Assembly: GCA_031769625.1 (NCBI GenBank)
Contig: JAUIMM010000698.1
Coordinates: 1,652,501-1,716,500 of the forward strand
Reading direction: 5' to 3'
From: Taudactylus pleione
Lineage: Eukaryota; Chordata; Amphibia; Anura; Myobatrachidae
DNA length: 64,000 nucleotides
Positions 1-31,033 of the stretch are shown one piece after another. The stretch's first letter is position 1. Each line of letters opens with the position of its first letter. A program made the translations under genes and the position numbers. Under the pieces are notes generated by a model. It ran no database searches, was not told where the DNA came from, and worked only from the letters and a program-made list of their open reading frames with translations.

Positions 1-693
1 TTTCATCCAATTACCACCCTGCAGGAATCTCAAGTATCTATTAGTGTGCACTGATTTGTTTTCTAATTGGGTTGAGGCATACCCAGCTGCCACTAATACT
101 GCTGTGTTACTGATAAGAAAATTGTTCAGGAGTTTGTATGCAGATACGGTATCCCTAGAATTATTGAAAGTGATAGGGGTACTCATTTCACAGGTGATGT
201 CTTACAAAACATGTATAAGTTGGTGGGTATTAATAGTAGACTCCACACCCCTTACCGACCGCAAGCCAGTGCCAAGGTGGAGAGGACGAACGGTACTATT
301 AAAAATAAATTAAGTAAAATCATGGCAGAAACTGGACTGGGGTGGCCAGAAGCACTACCACTTATCCTCCACATCATCAGGATAACTCCTAGACCCCCTG
401 TCAATCTGTCCCCCTTTGAAATACTGTTTGGTAGACAACCTCATTTGTTTATAAGTCCGCAGGAAGATTTGAAAAGTAAGAACGAGGTAACTGTAAGGTA
501 TCTTATAACAATGAGTAAACAGTTAAAACAGCAACAGCAGAAACTGAAATTGTTGTCACATGATATGCCTGAAACAAACTGTCATGATGTTGAACCTGGA
601 GAATTTGTTATAATCAGAAATTTCTTGCGTTCAGATTGTTTGACAGATCGATGGGAAGGTGCGTATGACGTGTTGCTGACGAGTACAACTTAA
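1..693 (+). pseudogene. Retroviral integrase fragment, frameshifted
   Basis: Retroviral integrase catalyses insertion of proviral DNA. The visible catalytic triad is an Asp codon at 53-55, an Asp codon at 172-174 (in SDRGTHF) and a Glu codon at 280-282 (in AKVERTNG). The last two are separated by 35 codons, the D,D35E spacing of retroviral integrases. The first Asp lies in a different frame from the other two, so a frameshift falls between 53 and 172. The later part carries a LSPFEILFGRQP motif and a C-terminal segment typical of gamma/epsilon-type pol. The start is cut by the window edge. This is a relic, not an expressed enzyme. Confidence 0.85.
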
Positions 694-1021
694 TTGGAAA
701 AATACCTGGGTCCATTCCACTCACTGTAAGAAGGTCAACCAACTTGTGGAGAGACAAGGCGGAATCAAGGCAGATAACGTAGACCTGTCAATTGCGAGCC
801 TGTTCCGGGAGGGTTAAAAGTTACAGTGAGATAGCTGAGCTAAAGAAATTTGTAGACCATTGTTATCAGTAATGGATTGGTCTGCTGTGGTTATCTTTGT
901 GTTTTCTCCCAGATTTCTCATTATATTGGGTTGTTTCGAGATCTCGGGTTTCTGTGATGGAGGACAGATGACGGAGAGATAAGCTGATAGTGATATCAAT
1001 GGAGTAGAATCGGGAGAAGGA

Positions 1022-2479
1022 GTGCTAAACCAATCAGGGGAGTATCTGACCAAACCCAGTACAGTAATTGTTAAGAGATCTGCTATTCTGGACACTCGGA
1101 GACAGTGTGAAGGTCTATCGTCTGAGGATTATTGTATGTGTGAGTTCTGTGGGTCCGTAGTCGATGAGAGATGCATCCAACAGTGCCAACCTAAGTATAA
1201 CCAGTATTGGGGTGGGTATCCTTTAGAGGATTATCAAAGTTTTAAACCAAACTGACTGTTGGGTGTGCTCTCACGTGCCTCAAGGACAGCATAATGTAGG
1301 GTTAGTGCCATTCCCATTGAATGTCTCTGAGGTTTTCAAATCGCAAAGAGGGCATGCACTAGATGGAAAATTTCTTAAGTCCAAACCACCTCATTTTAAA
1401 CTCCACCAGTACCAAGTAGATAAATCACTTTTATGTTTGAACATCACCAACTCCAATGACCCAGGAAGTTGGGAGGTGACGGGGAATAACCAGACGATGA
1501 CCTTCTCACTAAGAGCTGATAATGAACCTATAAATTTTGAACTGTTACGCACAATTCGGTTGGGTGGAAGACACTTCTGATATAATATACACTAAGTAAC
1601 ATCAAAGAAATGATTGGTAGGGCACCAGAAGGATATTGTGCCAAGATATTACAACGAGACACTTGTATGAGTCAAATGATAGAACCTAAAATAGGATCAC
1701 TTTCTAGGGAAATGGGTGGGTTACTGATGTTTACTATTCCTTATGTTCTCCCCGATGATGTATATTTTATATGTGGTAGAAAAGAATATAAGTGACTCTC
1801 TCCGAGTTCCGAAGGTTTGTTTTATCTGGGAAGAGTAGTCCCAGAGGTTATGACCCTTACACATGGTGAAATGCTTGGTATTCATAAAAACACACCATAA
1901 CCATATCTTCACACACAGTATGAACATAGAGACAAAAGAAATATGATACCTGGTGATGTACATAAAGCCACACAGTTAATTAGTGAAACAACTGGCTTTC
2001 AAGTTTTGGTAGCATTGGATCCCACCAGGATCGCTCGGGGTACACTAAATTTTAGATATATCCAAGATCTTGCTAAATTAATAGATAACATCACTGAGAT
2101 GTATGATGACACAATTAGGTATACAGGTAGAGAATTGCAAGCTTACAAGAAAGAACTGGTGCAACATAGACCAGTGTTAAATTATTTAACAGCTGTCACT
2201 GGAGGGTATTGCGTAACTTTGGCCACCCAATTTGGTGTAAAGTGTTGCACATACATTACAAATAACACTAGTGACCCCAAGGAGGTGATAGACTGGAAGA
2301 TGGATGAAATTCTGCAGTGAAATGGTTCTCAAGTCTAGGAGAATGGGTCCAGGAAATGGCTGCTAGTATAGGTAAACAACTGATCCTCATATTGGTTGTC
2401 ATCTTAGTAATTGGTGTATGTGTCAGGTGTGTTCCTACTGTGTTGAAATATGGAAAATGTAAAGATAAGGTAAACTGAA
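1022..2479 (+). pseudogene. Retroviral envelope-like region, broken
   Basis: Several open stretches in shifting frames (1,022-1,255; 1,263-1,580; 1,610-1,795; 1,943-2,320; about 2,320-2,479) together have the layout of a retroviral surface plus transmembrane glycoprotein. The 1,943-2,320 part has a long helical segment followed by a Cys...CysCys cluster, like the ectodomain of a class I transmembrane subunit. A strongly hydrophobic run of about 20 residues at roughly 2,380-2,445, in another frame, would be the membrane anchor, with a short tail. At least four frame changes or stops are present, so no functional product is expected. Assignment rests on position after integrase and on architecture. 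Confidence 0.65.
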
Positions 2480-2764
2480 AGAATGAAATTTTGATGGTGG
2501 TTAGAAGTAACAATATGAATACTGAGGTAAATGTAGGACTGCACTACAACCCTGAACTAGAATGTACCATCATATGATGTATAAATTTAGCCATGCATGA
2601 AATGTGTTATTAAAATGTTATTTTAAAACATCTTAAATAATGTAAGTCCCTATTCCCTTCAAGACTTCCTTTATAGGTTAGGTGAACCCCCACAGTTTTC
2701 CCATGAAATCCCAAGATCCGCGGTGTACGTATAAAGGTAGTTTTATGTCCCCCCCTAGAGACAT

Positions 2765-2810
2765 TATTGATGGTTTAATGACCACATTATTGATGGTTTA
2801 ATGACCACAT
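2765..2810 (+). repeat. 23-bp direct duplication (x2)
   Basis: The unit attattgatggtttaatgacc plus two to three bases occurs twice in immediate succession. It is a simple local duplication between the retrovirus remnant and the first MITE. Confidence 0.85.
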
Positions 2811-2883
2811 TGTGCCATCCCATAATATAACATGAAATAATATCCCATAGTGTAAGAGTAAAAATAAAAAAAAAAAGACCAGA

Positions 2884-3384
2884 GGCCCTGATTCTGACAG
2901 AGCGCTCGCTCTGAATCAGGGCCGTCCCTGCTCCTTTTGGAGCGGCCTCCTGGCCGCTCGCATAGCTGTGGGTGACCACCGACAGCTTATGCGAGCGGCC
3001 AAAAAGATGGTCGCGATGGTCAAGACCATCGTGACCATCGGGCTTGCGACGAGACCCTGCGGTAGGGTCTCGCTGCCGCAAGCCCAGGAGTGCTTAGGCT
3101 CTATCAGAGCCAAAAGCACTCCCACTGACATCACTAGTGATGTAAGTGGGGTCGGACCCAGACGGTAGGCGTTCCCATGGGAACGCCTCCGTCTGGGAAG
3201 CAACGCCATGGCACACCCACCAAAGGGGGCGTGCTGTCACTCAACATCGACAGCACGCCCCCTTTGGTGCGAGACCCATAGCGATGGTTTGGCCGTCGCT
3301 ATTCGGGTCTCGCGCATGCACACTAGGGCACCATCGACCCGCTTGTGAGCGCTCAGCACTCGCGAGCGGGTCTGAATCAGGCCC
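2884..3384 (-). mobile_element. Fold-back MITE, GGGCCTGATTCAG family, copy 1
   Basis: A 501-bp element bounded by GGCCCTGATTCTGA and CTGAATCAGGCCC inverted ends and flanked by the 3-bp direct repeat AGA (2,881-2,883 and 3,385-3,387). It contains a series of internal perfect inverted repeats, such as gttcccatgggaac and a gatggtc...gaccatc arm. The same mosaic recurs at 43,603-44,138 and 59,905-60,344 in the opposite orientation. No coding capacity is seen; it is a non-autonomous DNA transposon. Confidence 0.85.
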
Positions 3385-3450
3385 AGAATGTGATAGCGTG
3401 TATCAAAGGGTGGACTGTCGAAGCCGGATGATTGGCTGAGACCAGATCTT

Positions 3451-3774
3451 TTATTATTATTATTACCAGTTATTTATATAGCGCACACATATTCCGCAGC
3501 GCTTTACAGAGAATAGTTGGCCATTCACATCAGTCCCTGCTCCAGTGGAGCTTACAATCTATGTTCCCTATCACATGCGCACTAGGGTTAATTTGTGTTG
3601 GGAGCCAATTAACCTACCAGTATATTTTTGGAGTGTGGGAGGAAACCAGAGTACCCAGAGGAAACCCACGCAAGCACAGGGAGAATATACAAACTCCACA
3701 CAGTTAGGGCCATGGTGGGAATTGAACCCACGACCTCAGTGCTGTGAGGCAGTAATGCTACCATTACACCATCT
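3451..3774 (-). mobile_element. tRNA-derived SINE (V-SINE type)
   Basis: Read on the minus strand it starts with a tRNA-like head (A-box-like tggtgtaatggtagcatta; B box ggttcaattcc at about 3,715-3,727). A central block rich in gtttcctctgggtactctggt follows, typical of the conserved domain of V-SINEs. It ends with a LINE-like tail (agcgctgcggaatatgtgtg) and ATT/AAT repeats. The 6-bp direct repeat gatctt flanks it (3,445-3,450 and 3,775-3,780), as expected of retrotransposition. The head is not an intact tRNA gene. Confidence 0.8.
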
Positions 3775-3780
3775 GATCTT

Positions 3781-4342
3781 AAAATTAATATCGAGTGACG
3801 CCATTTTAGGTTGCCTCTGACGACGCAATCTTGAGTCGTCAGCATGAAACCATGGTGTGCGATGCTAATACGCTATTATTAGCATTGTGCGATCGCATTA
3901 CCACTGCATACTGTTTAAAACCCTATCATACCCCATACGCATGGATACACATATAAATATATGTATTTAAAGACTTCACATATTCAGTGATGACAGACTT
4001 GTCTTGTAGACATGTCTGTGACAAATAATTAAGAAAACACAAAGATACTGTGAGTTTTGACTTCAAATATATACACAGTATGTCTGTGGCAATTGAAATA
4101 TAGATCAGACACTGATATGCACAATTGAAGTGTCCTAAATGTAGATTAATAAACAATTGCCAGACGTGTAGCTATTGTTAACAAATATCCAATGCTGAAG
4201 TATTTAAGTTGTATTAGGGGAGCCTTTTGTTAAAATTATCAGATTGTTTGCCAAGGCTTGCTCCATCCATGAACAGGACAAAACCCCATTGTCTGTTATT
4301 CCTTTAGTCCAGACAGAAGTAAAATAAATAATGACCAGTTTG

Positions 4343-4345
<3 letters not shown>
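3781..4345. other. Intergenic, nothing recognised
   Basis: AT-rich sequence with no ORF of note, no splice-flanked coding stretch and no repeat that recurs elsewhere in the window. Confidence 0.5.
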
Positions 4346-4380
<35 letters not shown>

Positions 4381-4481
4381 AATGTGTGTATGTATGTGTA
4401 TATATATATATATGTGTGTGTATGTATATATATATATATATATGTGTATGTATGTGTATATGTACATATATATATATACAC
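4346..4481. repeat. (TA)n / (TG)n compound microsatellite
   Basis: Runs of TA dinucleotides are broken by tgtgtg and tatgtatg blocks over about 136 bp. Apparent ORFs in both frames of the minus strand (Tyr/Ile/His repeats) are artefacts of this array. Confidence 0.95.
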
Positions 4482-5967
4482 ACTTAAACGATCACATGGG
4501 TATCCACAATGCGTGCATATCCACATAGATATACAGTTGCAATTATAAATAGAAACAAACAGCGCACCGTTTTCCGCTGCATGAAAACACACAACACATA
4601 CTTACATATAATCATAAATTGTTGTTATCATGATCTGTTAGGGTTTATAGCCTGTGTCCCGGTCCCAGTTAGTAGCCATTCTCTGGGATGACCACAGACC
4701 TCTGGATTGATGACTGTAACTGGGACCGGTGCGCTTGCGTATGTATCGACTATACCTTGTGATTGTATAATTTGTTTGCGCTAATTGTATTTAGATCACA
4801 GCGTGTAACTATCTGCTTTTTAGTGAATAATATCTTTTTGTGCTTTGGAACCACAATCAAAGTCTGGAGAGCAGTTATTTCTTGTGCGACTTATAACGCT
4901 ATTTAGCGACATTTAGAGTGTATAGATTGGTAGGAATCAATAATACATTTGCAAGACCTGCATTTCTTTAGGCCCGATGGGGTGCACCTCATTGAAGACG
5001 GAATGGTGTTGTTTTTGGTAGATATGTTCAATATTATAGATCAGGTAGTTTAGGGTATGGTGGCGGTACCGGCTTTGGTTGGTCGCCGGTCTGTGGCGGG
5101 AAAGAACGGCAGTACAGTGGTGTTGCGCGGCCGTATTTGAGGTGCGCTCTCCATACCAATATATTAATTTAGTCTGAGCTTCCCTACTGGGGGGTAGGGG
5201 CACTGGCTGGTATTGGTGGGAGAGTTGCAGGCTGATAATTTGTATTGGTAACGGGCAATTGGCTCAGGTACTCAACTGTCGTGGGCTTAAGACACTGAGC
5301 AGCTGGCCGTTCTTTCTTGCTGCCACCATACTGAATTTCATTGTTAAATGTAATAAAATGGTTGACCAATTAATGGCATTTTTCACTGTGTCCGTCTCGT
5401 TATTTTTAGTTAAGTTTATAGGTCGTTCTTTATGTATTTTAGTTAAGTGTGAGGGTAGTGCAACCTCACATCTGCCGATAGGGAGTTTATGTGTATTTAT
5501 GACACACCATTTTATTGTGCAGTCATACAAGGTACACCTGTGCTTACAAACATACAGTGACTGCTTGTTCACCTTGCTTCGTAAAATGTCATGACTCATT
5601 AATTACCTCTCATGAGGATCTACCAACCTGCTTGTGACATGCAATAGAGGAATGTAACAAAAGCTGTCTATGACCTGTGTCCCAGACAATGACAATGGTT
5701 TGTACATTATGTAGTGTGCAGAGTGAGCAGTGTTATGTTATGTCAATGCTGTGGTATTCTTTAGTATAACTTGCACATGTGTAACATGACTTCCTTAATC
5801 CTGTAACAGTCAGATCTCCATCATATCTCCCACGATACATTACTTCTAAATTGAATATTAATAGTTATTAGATTAAGGTGGGATGTGTGTAAAAATTAAA
5901 GGAGATAAAATGACAATTAGAAGCTGAGATATAACAAAATAAGTATGGCTGGCTGGCATCTTTTCCT
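4482..5967. other. Intergenic, unassigned; one small fold-back
   Basis: A short inverted repeat lies at about 4,656-4,729, where cggtcccagtta pairs with taactgggaccg. The rest, including ORFs of about 110 codons on both strands at 5,259-5,599, shows no recognisable domain. It may be old retroelement DNA, but I cannot assign it. Confidence 0.35.
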
Positions 5968-5998
5968 ATATATATATTTTTCAAATATTTAGTGTAAT

Positions 5999-6036
<38 letters not shown>
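5968..6036. repeat. (TA)n microsatellite
   Basis: Interrupted TA dinucleotide array immediately before the long palindrome at 6,062. Confidence 0.95.
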
Positions 6037-6061
6037 ATGTGCAACGGGTGGTCCTCAAGTT

Positions 6062-6261
6062 TAAAGGCCCCCATACATCAGAGATTGATTGCAGCAATCG
6101 TGCAATTTGCAATCGATTGTGTATAAAAATCTTTCCCTTTTTCAATCGATTGTGGCATCTCTGCAATCAGCAATCGATTGAAAAAGGGAAAGATTTTTAT
6201 ACACAATCGATTGCAAATTGCACGATTGCTGCAATCAGTCTCTGATGTATGGGGGCCTTTA
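6062..6261. mobile_element. Near-perfect 200-bp palindrome (MITE)
   Basis: The left half from taaaggcccccatacatcag is mirrored by the right half ending ctgatgtatgggggccttta. About 85-90 bp per arm is almost mismatch-free around a spacer of roughly 20 bp near 6,150. The structure is that of a fold-back MITE with no coding capacity. It would extrude as a long hairpin. The target duplication is ambiguous because the ends are TAA/TTA themselves. Confidence 0.8.
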
Positions 6262-7078
6262 CTTGTGACTTTAAAACAGTCCTTCATTTCATTCCAATGT
6301 TTAGGGGTTCCTCCCTTCATCAGAGACAGCAGTTTACACGCACATGAACATTCAAACAGACATATGTAACCACAACAATAATTGCAATAACACTCACCTG
6401 CAGGACGCCGGAATCAGACATCCTGAGGCGCGCAGTGGGATCAAACGTAGCGGGTTACATGACGTCATCGGCCGGCGCCTGCCCATGAGAGCTGCACAGT
6501 GAACAGGTTGCCTGACAACAATTGGCTTAACAATTATGTACATATATGTGATATTTACTCTTAAAACCATTTCGCCTAGGGGTCTAAATGAGACCCTAGG
6601 TCTTCAATGTTTTATTTAATAATAGGTGATTTCTAACTTGCAGCTGTTAAATATATCATTCATTCTGTGTATTTAGTATAGAAATTGATACATGATAATT
6701 GACTTTGCGATGGTGCATTCTACTGTTGTGAAATCTTTGTAATAACTGTGCTGGTTAATTTAGTGGCACCTTCTTTTAATGTATAGTATTAGATAGCATT
6801 ATGTGTATTATTTAATGGAAGTCTAGTGCCCTCATTTGTTTTTATTCTCTAACGTTTTTGATCGTACATAACTGTGATCCGCGTCTTTTGATCCCGGTGT
6901 GCGGTTCCGGATGTCTGATTCCGGCATCCTGCAGGTGAGTGTTATTGCAATAATTGTTGTGGTTACATATGTCTGTTTGAATGTTCATTTGTGTGTAAAC
7001 TGCTCTCCCTGATGAAGGGGGATCCCCGAAACGTTGGAATGAAATAAAAGACCGTTTTAAAGTAAGATTATTGAGTAC
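6262..7078 (+). mobile_element. Paired inverted Penelope-type terminal repeats
   Basis: The stretch 6,268-6,450 is the inverted counterpart of 6,893-7,070. Shared blocks are the attccaatgtt/aacgttggaat segment, the tgttcattcaaacaga... block and the cacctgcaggacgccgg/ccggcatcctgcaggtg block. About 440 bp of unrelated sequence separates them. The shared block carries a tgatgaaggg...gaaac motif like the pseudo-LTRs of Penelope-like elements elsewhere in this window. No reverse transcriptase lies between, so it is a defective or non-autonomous derivative. Confidence 0.5.
7009..7036 (+). ncRNA. Hammerhead-ribozyme-like motif
   Basis: The sequence holds ctgatga, one extra A, a GGGG/CCCC stem with a 3-nt loop, then gaaac. 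This matches the conserved CUGAUGA, stem II, GAAA core of hammerhead ribozymes apart from the extra A. Hammerheads are known in Penelope-like retroelement terminal repeats. Stem III after GAAAC is minimal here, so activity is uncertain. A degraded partner in reverse orientation lies near 6,305-6,335. Confidence 0.35.
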
Positions 7079-7679
7079 CACCCTGTTGCCTATGTATTAT
7101 GAGTGTTTGCACACTCAGTGAAGGCACCTTAGCAAGTTTTAAGGTTACCCACCATGTGAGTGCCGGGCTTTTGCGGATGAATATATAGTTGCAGGGCCAG
7201 CAACAGAAGTCTTGGGGCTTGGTACTATGATGTCTCTGACTGGCAGAGAGAGATGTGTGTGTATATTTTCCCTACCAAGCCAGGAAGATTCACTATAACA
7301 CAGTACCTCCGTTCTCTACCCCCGCAAGGGCCAGCCGCCGGCACTCTCCGCAGCAGCTCCGAACATACTAAGTAGGAGACACTCCCATCACACCGGCGAT
7401 ATCACGGGGCGTGCTCTGGGCTGGCAGTACTATAGCCCGTTTGGAATCTCGGGCCCCATTAAACCTTCGGGCCCGGGACAGCAGTACCTTTTGTACTCCC
7501 CTGTCACTAGGCCTGTATAGTTGTCCATTTGTCCATGAGAAAAACAGTCTCCGTTTAGGTCACCTTCAGCCACGTTCAGTGTCTGTCCCTGTGCTTTATT
7601 TATTGTCATACCAAAGCAGACTCTTACTGGGGATTGGACTTGTTTGAAATGAAAGAATCGTTTCTCACATAAATGAAGT
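7079..7679. other. Intergenic, unassigned
   Basis: Mixed GC content and no repeat with a partner in the window. An ORF of 78 codons at 7,411-7,647 has no recognisable features. Confidence 0.4.
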
Positions 7680-7900
7680 AGGAACGGTAAAAAAAGGGGA
7701 AAACAAATTTTGTATCAGTAAACAGGGCTTACATAATTTTTTCTCGAGAAACCCGATAATACGTATCAATCTCTACATGGTATAAAATAAAGTCCATAGT
7801 TATGATATATCTGTAATGGTTTAGGCAGTGTAAGACAAGAAAGCTTCGGTCCCAAGAAAGGGCTGAGCTTTTAGCTTTGCGGCCCCGACATTATGGTATT
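7680..7900 (+). repeat. Dispersed repeat shared with 17,830-17,960
   Basis: Blocks such as atcagtaaacagggctta, ataatacgtatcaa, ctctacatggtat and aaataaagtccat recur in inverted orientation at 17,830-17,960. The element type is not clear and no coding sequence is seen. Confidence 0.65.
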
Positions 7901-7904
7901 TACT

Positions 7905-8108
7905 TCCCCACGCAGTTTGAGAAGCCTCCACTCAAGAATCCTTCAAAAACAAACTCAAGACTCCCCTGTTTACTCAAGCATTTCACTAATGTCCTTCTTT
8001 GCTGTTAAGCTTATTTTCTATTTTATGTTTTAAAAGCACTTTGAGTCCTATTAGGAGAAACGTGCTATATAAATAACATTTTTAATATTATTATTATTTT
8101 GCAGAAAA
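7905..8108 (+). mobile_element. LINE 3' end (L2/CR1-type)
   Basis: A degenerate reading frame with a FKNKLKTPLF-like stretch resembles the extreme C-terminus of L2/CR1-clade ORF2. It is followed by the tail gcactttgagtcctattagg and gtgctatataaataac, then ATT repeats, which is the typical 3' end of such LINEs. It is 5'-truncated. Confidence 0.65.
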
Positions 8109-8175
8109 ATACTTGCTTTCTATCATTGTTTCACTGTTATTAATAAATGCAAAACCCCCCAGCTATTTGACACCA

Positions 8176-8507
8176 AGTAGAGATGTGATTTGGTTCTAAA
8201 TCATCGAGTGTTTTGGATTTCTTTAAAAATTGATAAAAATAGCTAAAATCATGCAACTTTGATCAGTTTTTGTTACTATAGCATTATTAACATCAATAAC
8301 ATTAATTCTCAGACAATGCTGACCACCTCACAGCACCTGAAATTATGAGGGAGGGACTTAAATGCAATCCAAAATATGCAAGATCCAGTTATTAGATCAA
8401 AGTTCTGAACTGGGAGTAAAGACCCGAGACAGGACTCAGTTCAACTTGGAAACCCCAAAGTACGGGTGTGTTTGTTTTTCAACTAAACCAAAGTGCTCAT
8501 CTCTACT
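8176..8507. mobile_element. MITE with AGTAGAGATG ends
   Basis: Inverted termini (agtagagatg... and ...catctctactt) bound 332 bp of AT-rich DNA without ORFs. A shorter related element with gtagagatgagcg ends is at 45,762-45,928. The target duplication is not clear. Confidence 0.5.
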
Positions 8508-8824
8508 TTTAAGAGCCCCAAATACAATAATACTAATACTAATTGACTTCTATACTGTTATCCAATATTAGTTTGCACTTTTTGGGGTACAGGTTATTTA
8601 ACCACACTTAATGCCTTTTCCACTTAAATTGCTCGTTAAGCTGGAGCAAGCATACGCCTGGTAAACTAAATTACCACACGGTATGCGCATTGTCAAGCAT
8701 TTATGCCTTTATTTTGTAGGGTTTAGTTGCATTATGCTGGTGCAAAGATTTGGTTAGGCAGAGCTGTCTAGATTAAAAGAGAAGCAAAGTAGGAGGTCAG
8801 GAGGAGCTGTGATATAGGTTAGAG
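8508..8824. other. Intergenic, nothing recognised
   Basis: AT-rich sequence between two MITEs with no coding or repeat signal. Confidence 0.5.
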
Positions 8825-9027
8825 CAGTGGTTCTCAAACTCGGTCCTCAGGACCCCACACAGTTCATGTTTTGCAGGTCACCAGGCTGGTACACAGGTGT
8901 ATTCATTACTCACTGACACATTTTATAAGATCCACAGGTGGAGCTAATACCTCACTTGTGATTCTGTGAGGAGACCTAGAAAACATGCACTATTTGGGGT
9001 CCTGAGGACCGAGTTTGATAACCTGTG
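8825..9027. mobile_element. hAT MITE (CAGTGGTTCTCAAACT family), copy 1
   Basis: Inverted ends cagtggttctcaaactcggt and accgagtttgataacctgtg are flanked by the perfect 8-bp duplication ggttagag (8,817-8,824 and 9,028-9,035). An 8-bp duplication with CAG...CTG-type ends identifies the hAT superfamily. The element is 203 bp and non-coding. A second copy is at 33,515-33,715 in the other orientation. Confidence 0.93.
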
Positions 9028-9035
9028 GGTTAGAG

Positions 9036-9677
9036 GACAAGGCCTACAGGCAGCGGAGTCCATCACAGATTTCCCTGGTATACTGGTGGCTGACTCCATG
9101 GCTGGTTTCTGCCTAAATGTTATATTTAAAAATTGGCTGACCATGCTCTGTACTAAAAGGGTTCAGTACAAATGGCGTCTGTGATCTCCTGGGAGCTCAG
9201 ACATTGCCAGGAGAGCTATTATAGAAAGAACCAGCACTATTGAATCCATGTAAACTGGAGCTAATAGAAGCAGCTCTATTAAATCCAGTGTAGGCCTGAC
9301 AGAATGCTGACCCATCAGACAAATCAACACAGATAAAACTAAGAATTAATAAGCCCCCTCATAAATGAATTAGGAGAGGGATCTTGGAACTGGATGCAGA
9401 AGACTAGTTGGCTGGTTAGAAAGATAATCTTTATATATCTCGTTCAATAAAACCCAGGACTTGTGGACTCAAATCAACAATGTTCCTACTAACCTGCTAT
9501 AATACCATTGTTATCTCTCTCTGTCCATAATTGTATTTTTTCTTCCCACTCCTTGCTTCATCAGTCAGGTATTTCCCTTCCCTCATATTCCCTTGGTTTC
9601 TTTGCCTCCTTTCCTCCTCCATTTATTTTTATACCCCCGTCTGACTATTGTAAATATGAACTCATCTGCCACACTAA
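9036..9677. other. Intergenic, nothing recognised
   Basis: No supported gene or repeat. A pyrimidine-rich stretch at about 9,510-9,650 has no further meaning I can support. Confidence 0.45.
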
Positions 9678-9854
9678 GGGGCATATGTATCAAAGCTTGA
9701 TGTGAGATAAAATTGTGAGATATATATCACCAACCAATCAGCTTCTAACTTACATTTTGCAGGCTGTGTTTAAGAACTGATAGTTTGTAGCTGATTGATT
9801 GGTGATATATATTTCACAATTTTATCTCACATCAATCTTTGATACATATGCCCC
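9678..9854. mobile_element. MITE with GGGGCATATGTATCAAAG ends
   Basis: A fold-back element of 177 bp: ggggcatatgtatcaaag is mirrored by ctttgatacatatgcccc, and taa stands on both sides. The arms match over most of their length (tgagataaaattgtgagata pairs with the right arm). A related element is at 11,850-11,998. Confidence 0.85.
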
Positions 9855-10143
9855 TAAAGCAGGTTGTTTTTTGGTATTCATTCTCAGCCTTGTGTGCTTT
9901 TTATTAGACTTGTTACACACACTGTTGTAATGCACTGTTTACTTTCTCTTTGCAGGATGCATTGTGTGTTTCGGCACTGTATTTATTCTGTGTATGCATG
10001 TAGTGACCTATTATTTGGAAAAAAAACCTTAAAATATGGATTAAACCAAACGAAAAAGAGATGTGAAAAAGTTCAAATAAAATAATTAATAAATATCTTC
10101 TATTTAAATCCATATAATTACTTAACATGTAAAATAAACCACA

Positions 10144-10413
10144 CAGGGCCGTAGCTAGGGTAGTGTGGCTGGTGCCATCGAACAGGGCACCACAGGTCAA
10201 GGGGCGGGCCTGTCAAATTTTTGTTTATTATCATTCTTGCATGTAGCTTCCTCTTATTTCATCCCCAGCATCTCCTGGCCTCTCCTATCTCTTCCCTGGC
10301 CCTTCCCCATGAAGCCATGGCCTTTTTTTAGGTGCATTATGTAACTTTGGAAAATGAGGGGGCGCCAATGCTCTTTCTAGCACAGGGCACCAAAAAGTCT
10401 AGTTTCGCCTCTG
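10144..10413. mobile_element. hAT MITE upstream of ppif
   Basis: Ends cagggccgtagctag and tagtttcgcctctg, with the perfect 8-bp duplication aaaccaca at 10,136-10,143 and 10,414-10,421, mark a 270-bp hAT-type non-autonomous element. It sits about 330 bp before the ppif start codon. Confidence 0.9.
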
Positions 10414-10486
10414 AAACCACATATATTTGGAGTCCTTTAGTCTGGGGAACAAGTCTGTTTCATGTAAATGCCAACAGTATCATATT

Positions 10487-10491
10487 TTTTT

Positions 10492-10531
<40 letters not shown>
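10487..10531. repeat. Poly(T)/(TA)n tract
   Basis: About 13 T residues are followed by a run of TA dinucleotides. Confidence 0.95.
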
Positions 10532-10532
<1 letters not shown>

Positions 10533-10559
10533 CAACACTTTATAATGTAGTTATGTACT

Positions 10560-10746
10560 TCTGGCTACATGTCATAAAGGAAGTGACATCCTCCTGTCAT
10601 TAAGCGATGTACAGTAACACCATGTAATCTCTTATATCACACTGCCTGCAGTTACCGTCCTGGCCGCTGGGGTCGCTGCACAAACACAGTATATATACAG
10701 CCGGCCGGGTCGCCACATGGTCACACACACAGGCGCTTCCTGAAAT
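10560..10746 (+). promoter_or_regulatory. ppif: Probable ppif promoter and 5' UTR
   Basis: GC content rises just ahead of the start codon, with CpG-containing blocks around 10,655-10,735 such as ccggccgggtcg. A TATA-like tatatata sits at about 10,691, some 56 bp before the ATG. Mammalian PPIF promoters are generally considered CpG-type, so a true TATA role is unproven. The transcription start cannot be fixed from sequence alone. Confidence 0.45.
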
Positions 10747-30902
<20,156 letters not shown>

Positions 30903-31033
30903 AGCAAAGCCTAATCCTTTCTGGATCACCTTGTAGCTGTGAATTTTCCTCAACTGCTTGACCTTTTGTTGGAGCTTGCAATGTGATTTGTGCACTTACA
31001 ATGTACCCTAGGCAACCAACTCTGCATTGTGAA

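Larger units (their letters stand above)
1..2640 (+). mobile_element. Decayed class I endogenous retrovirus (3' half of provirus)
   Basis: The order integrase, then an envelope-like region, on one strand is that of a retroviral provirus. The window opens inside the integrase, so gag, protease and RT would lie to the left. Integrase motifs and the gamma/epsilon-like C-terminal segment point to class I. Several frameshifts and stops show it is inactive. No clear 3' LTR could be delimited: the stretch 2,480-2,640 is AT-rich with no matching partner in the window. The link at 700-1,020 between integrase and envelope shows nothing recognisable. Confidence 0.75.

Noticed and set aside
3712..3774. 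Possible tRNA gene on the minus strand
   Set aside because: Only A- and B-box-like parts are kept, and the sequence continues into a SINE body and tail.
4204..4592. Minus-strand ORFs of Tyr/Ile/Thr/His repeats
   Set aside because: They translate the TA/TG microsatellite and have no other content.
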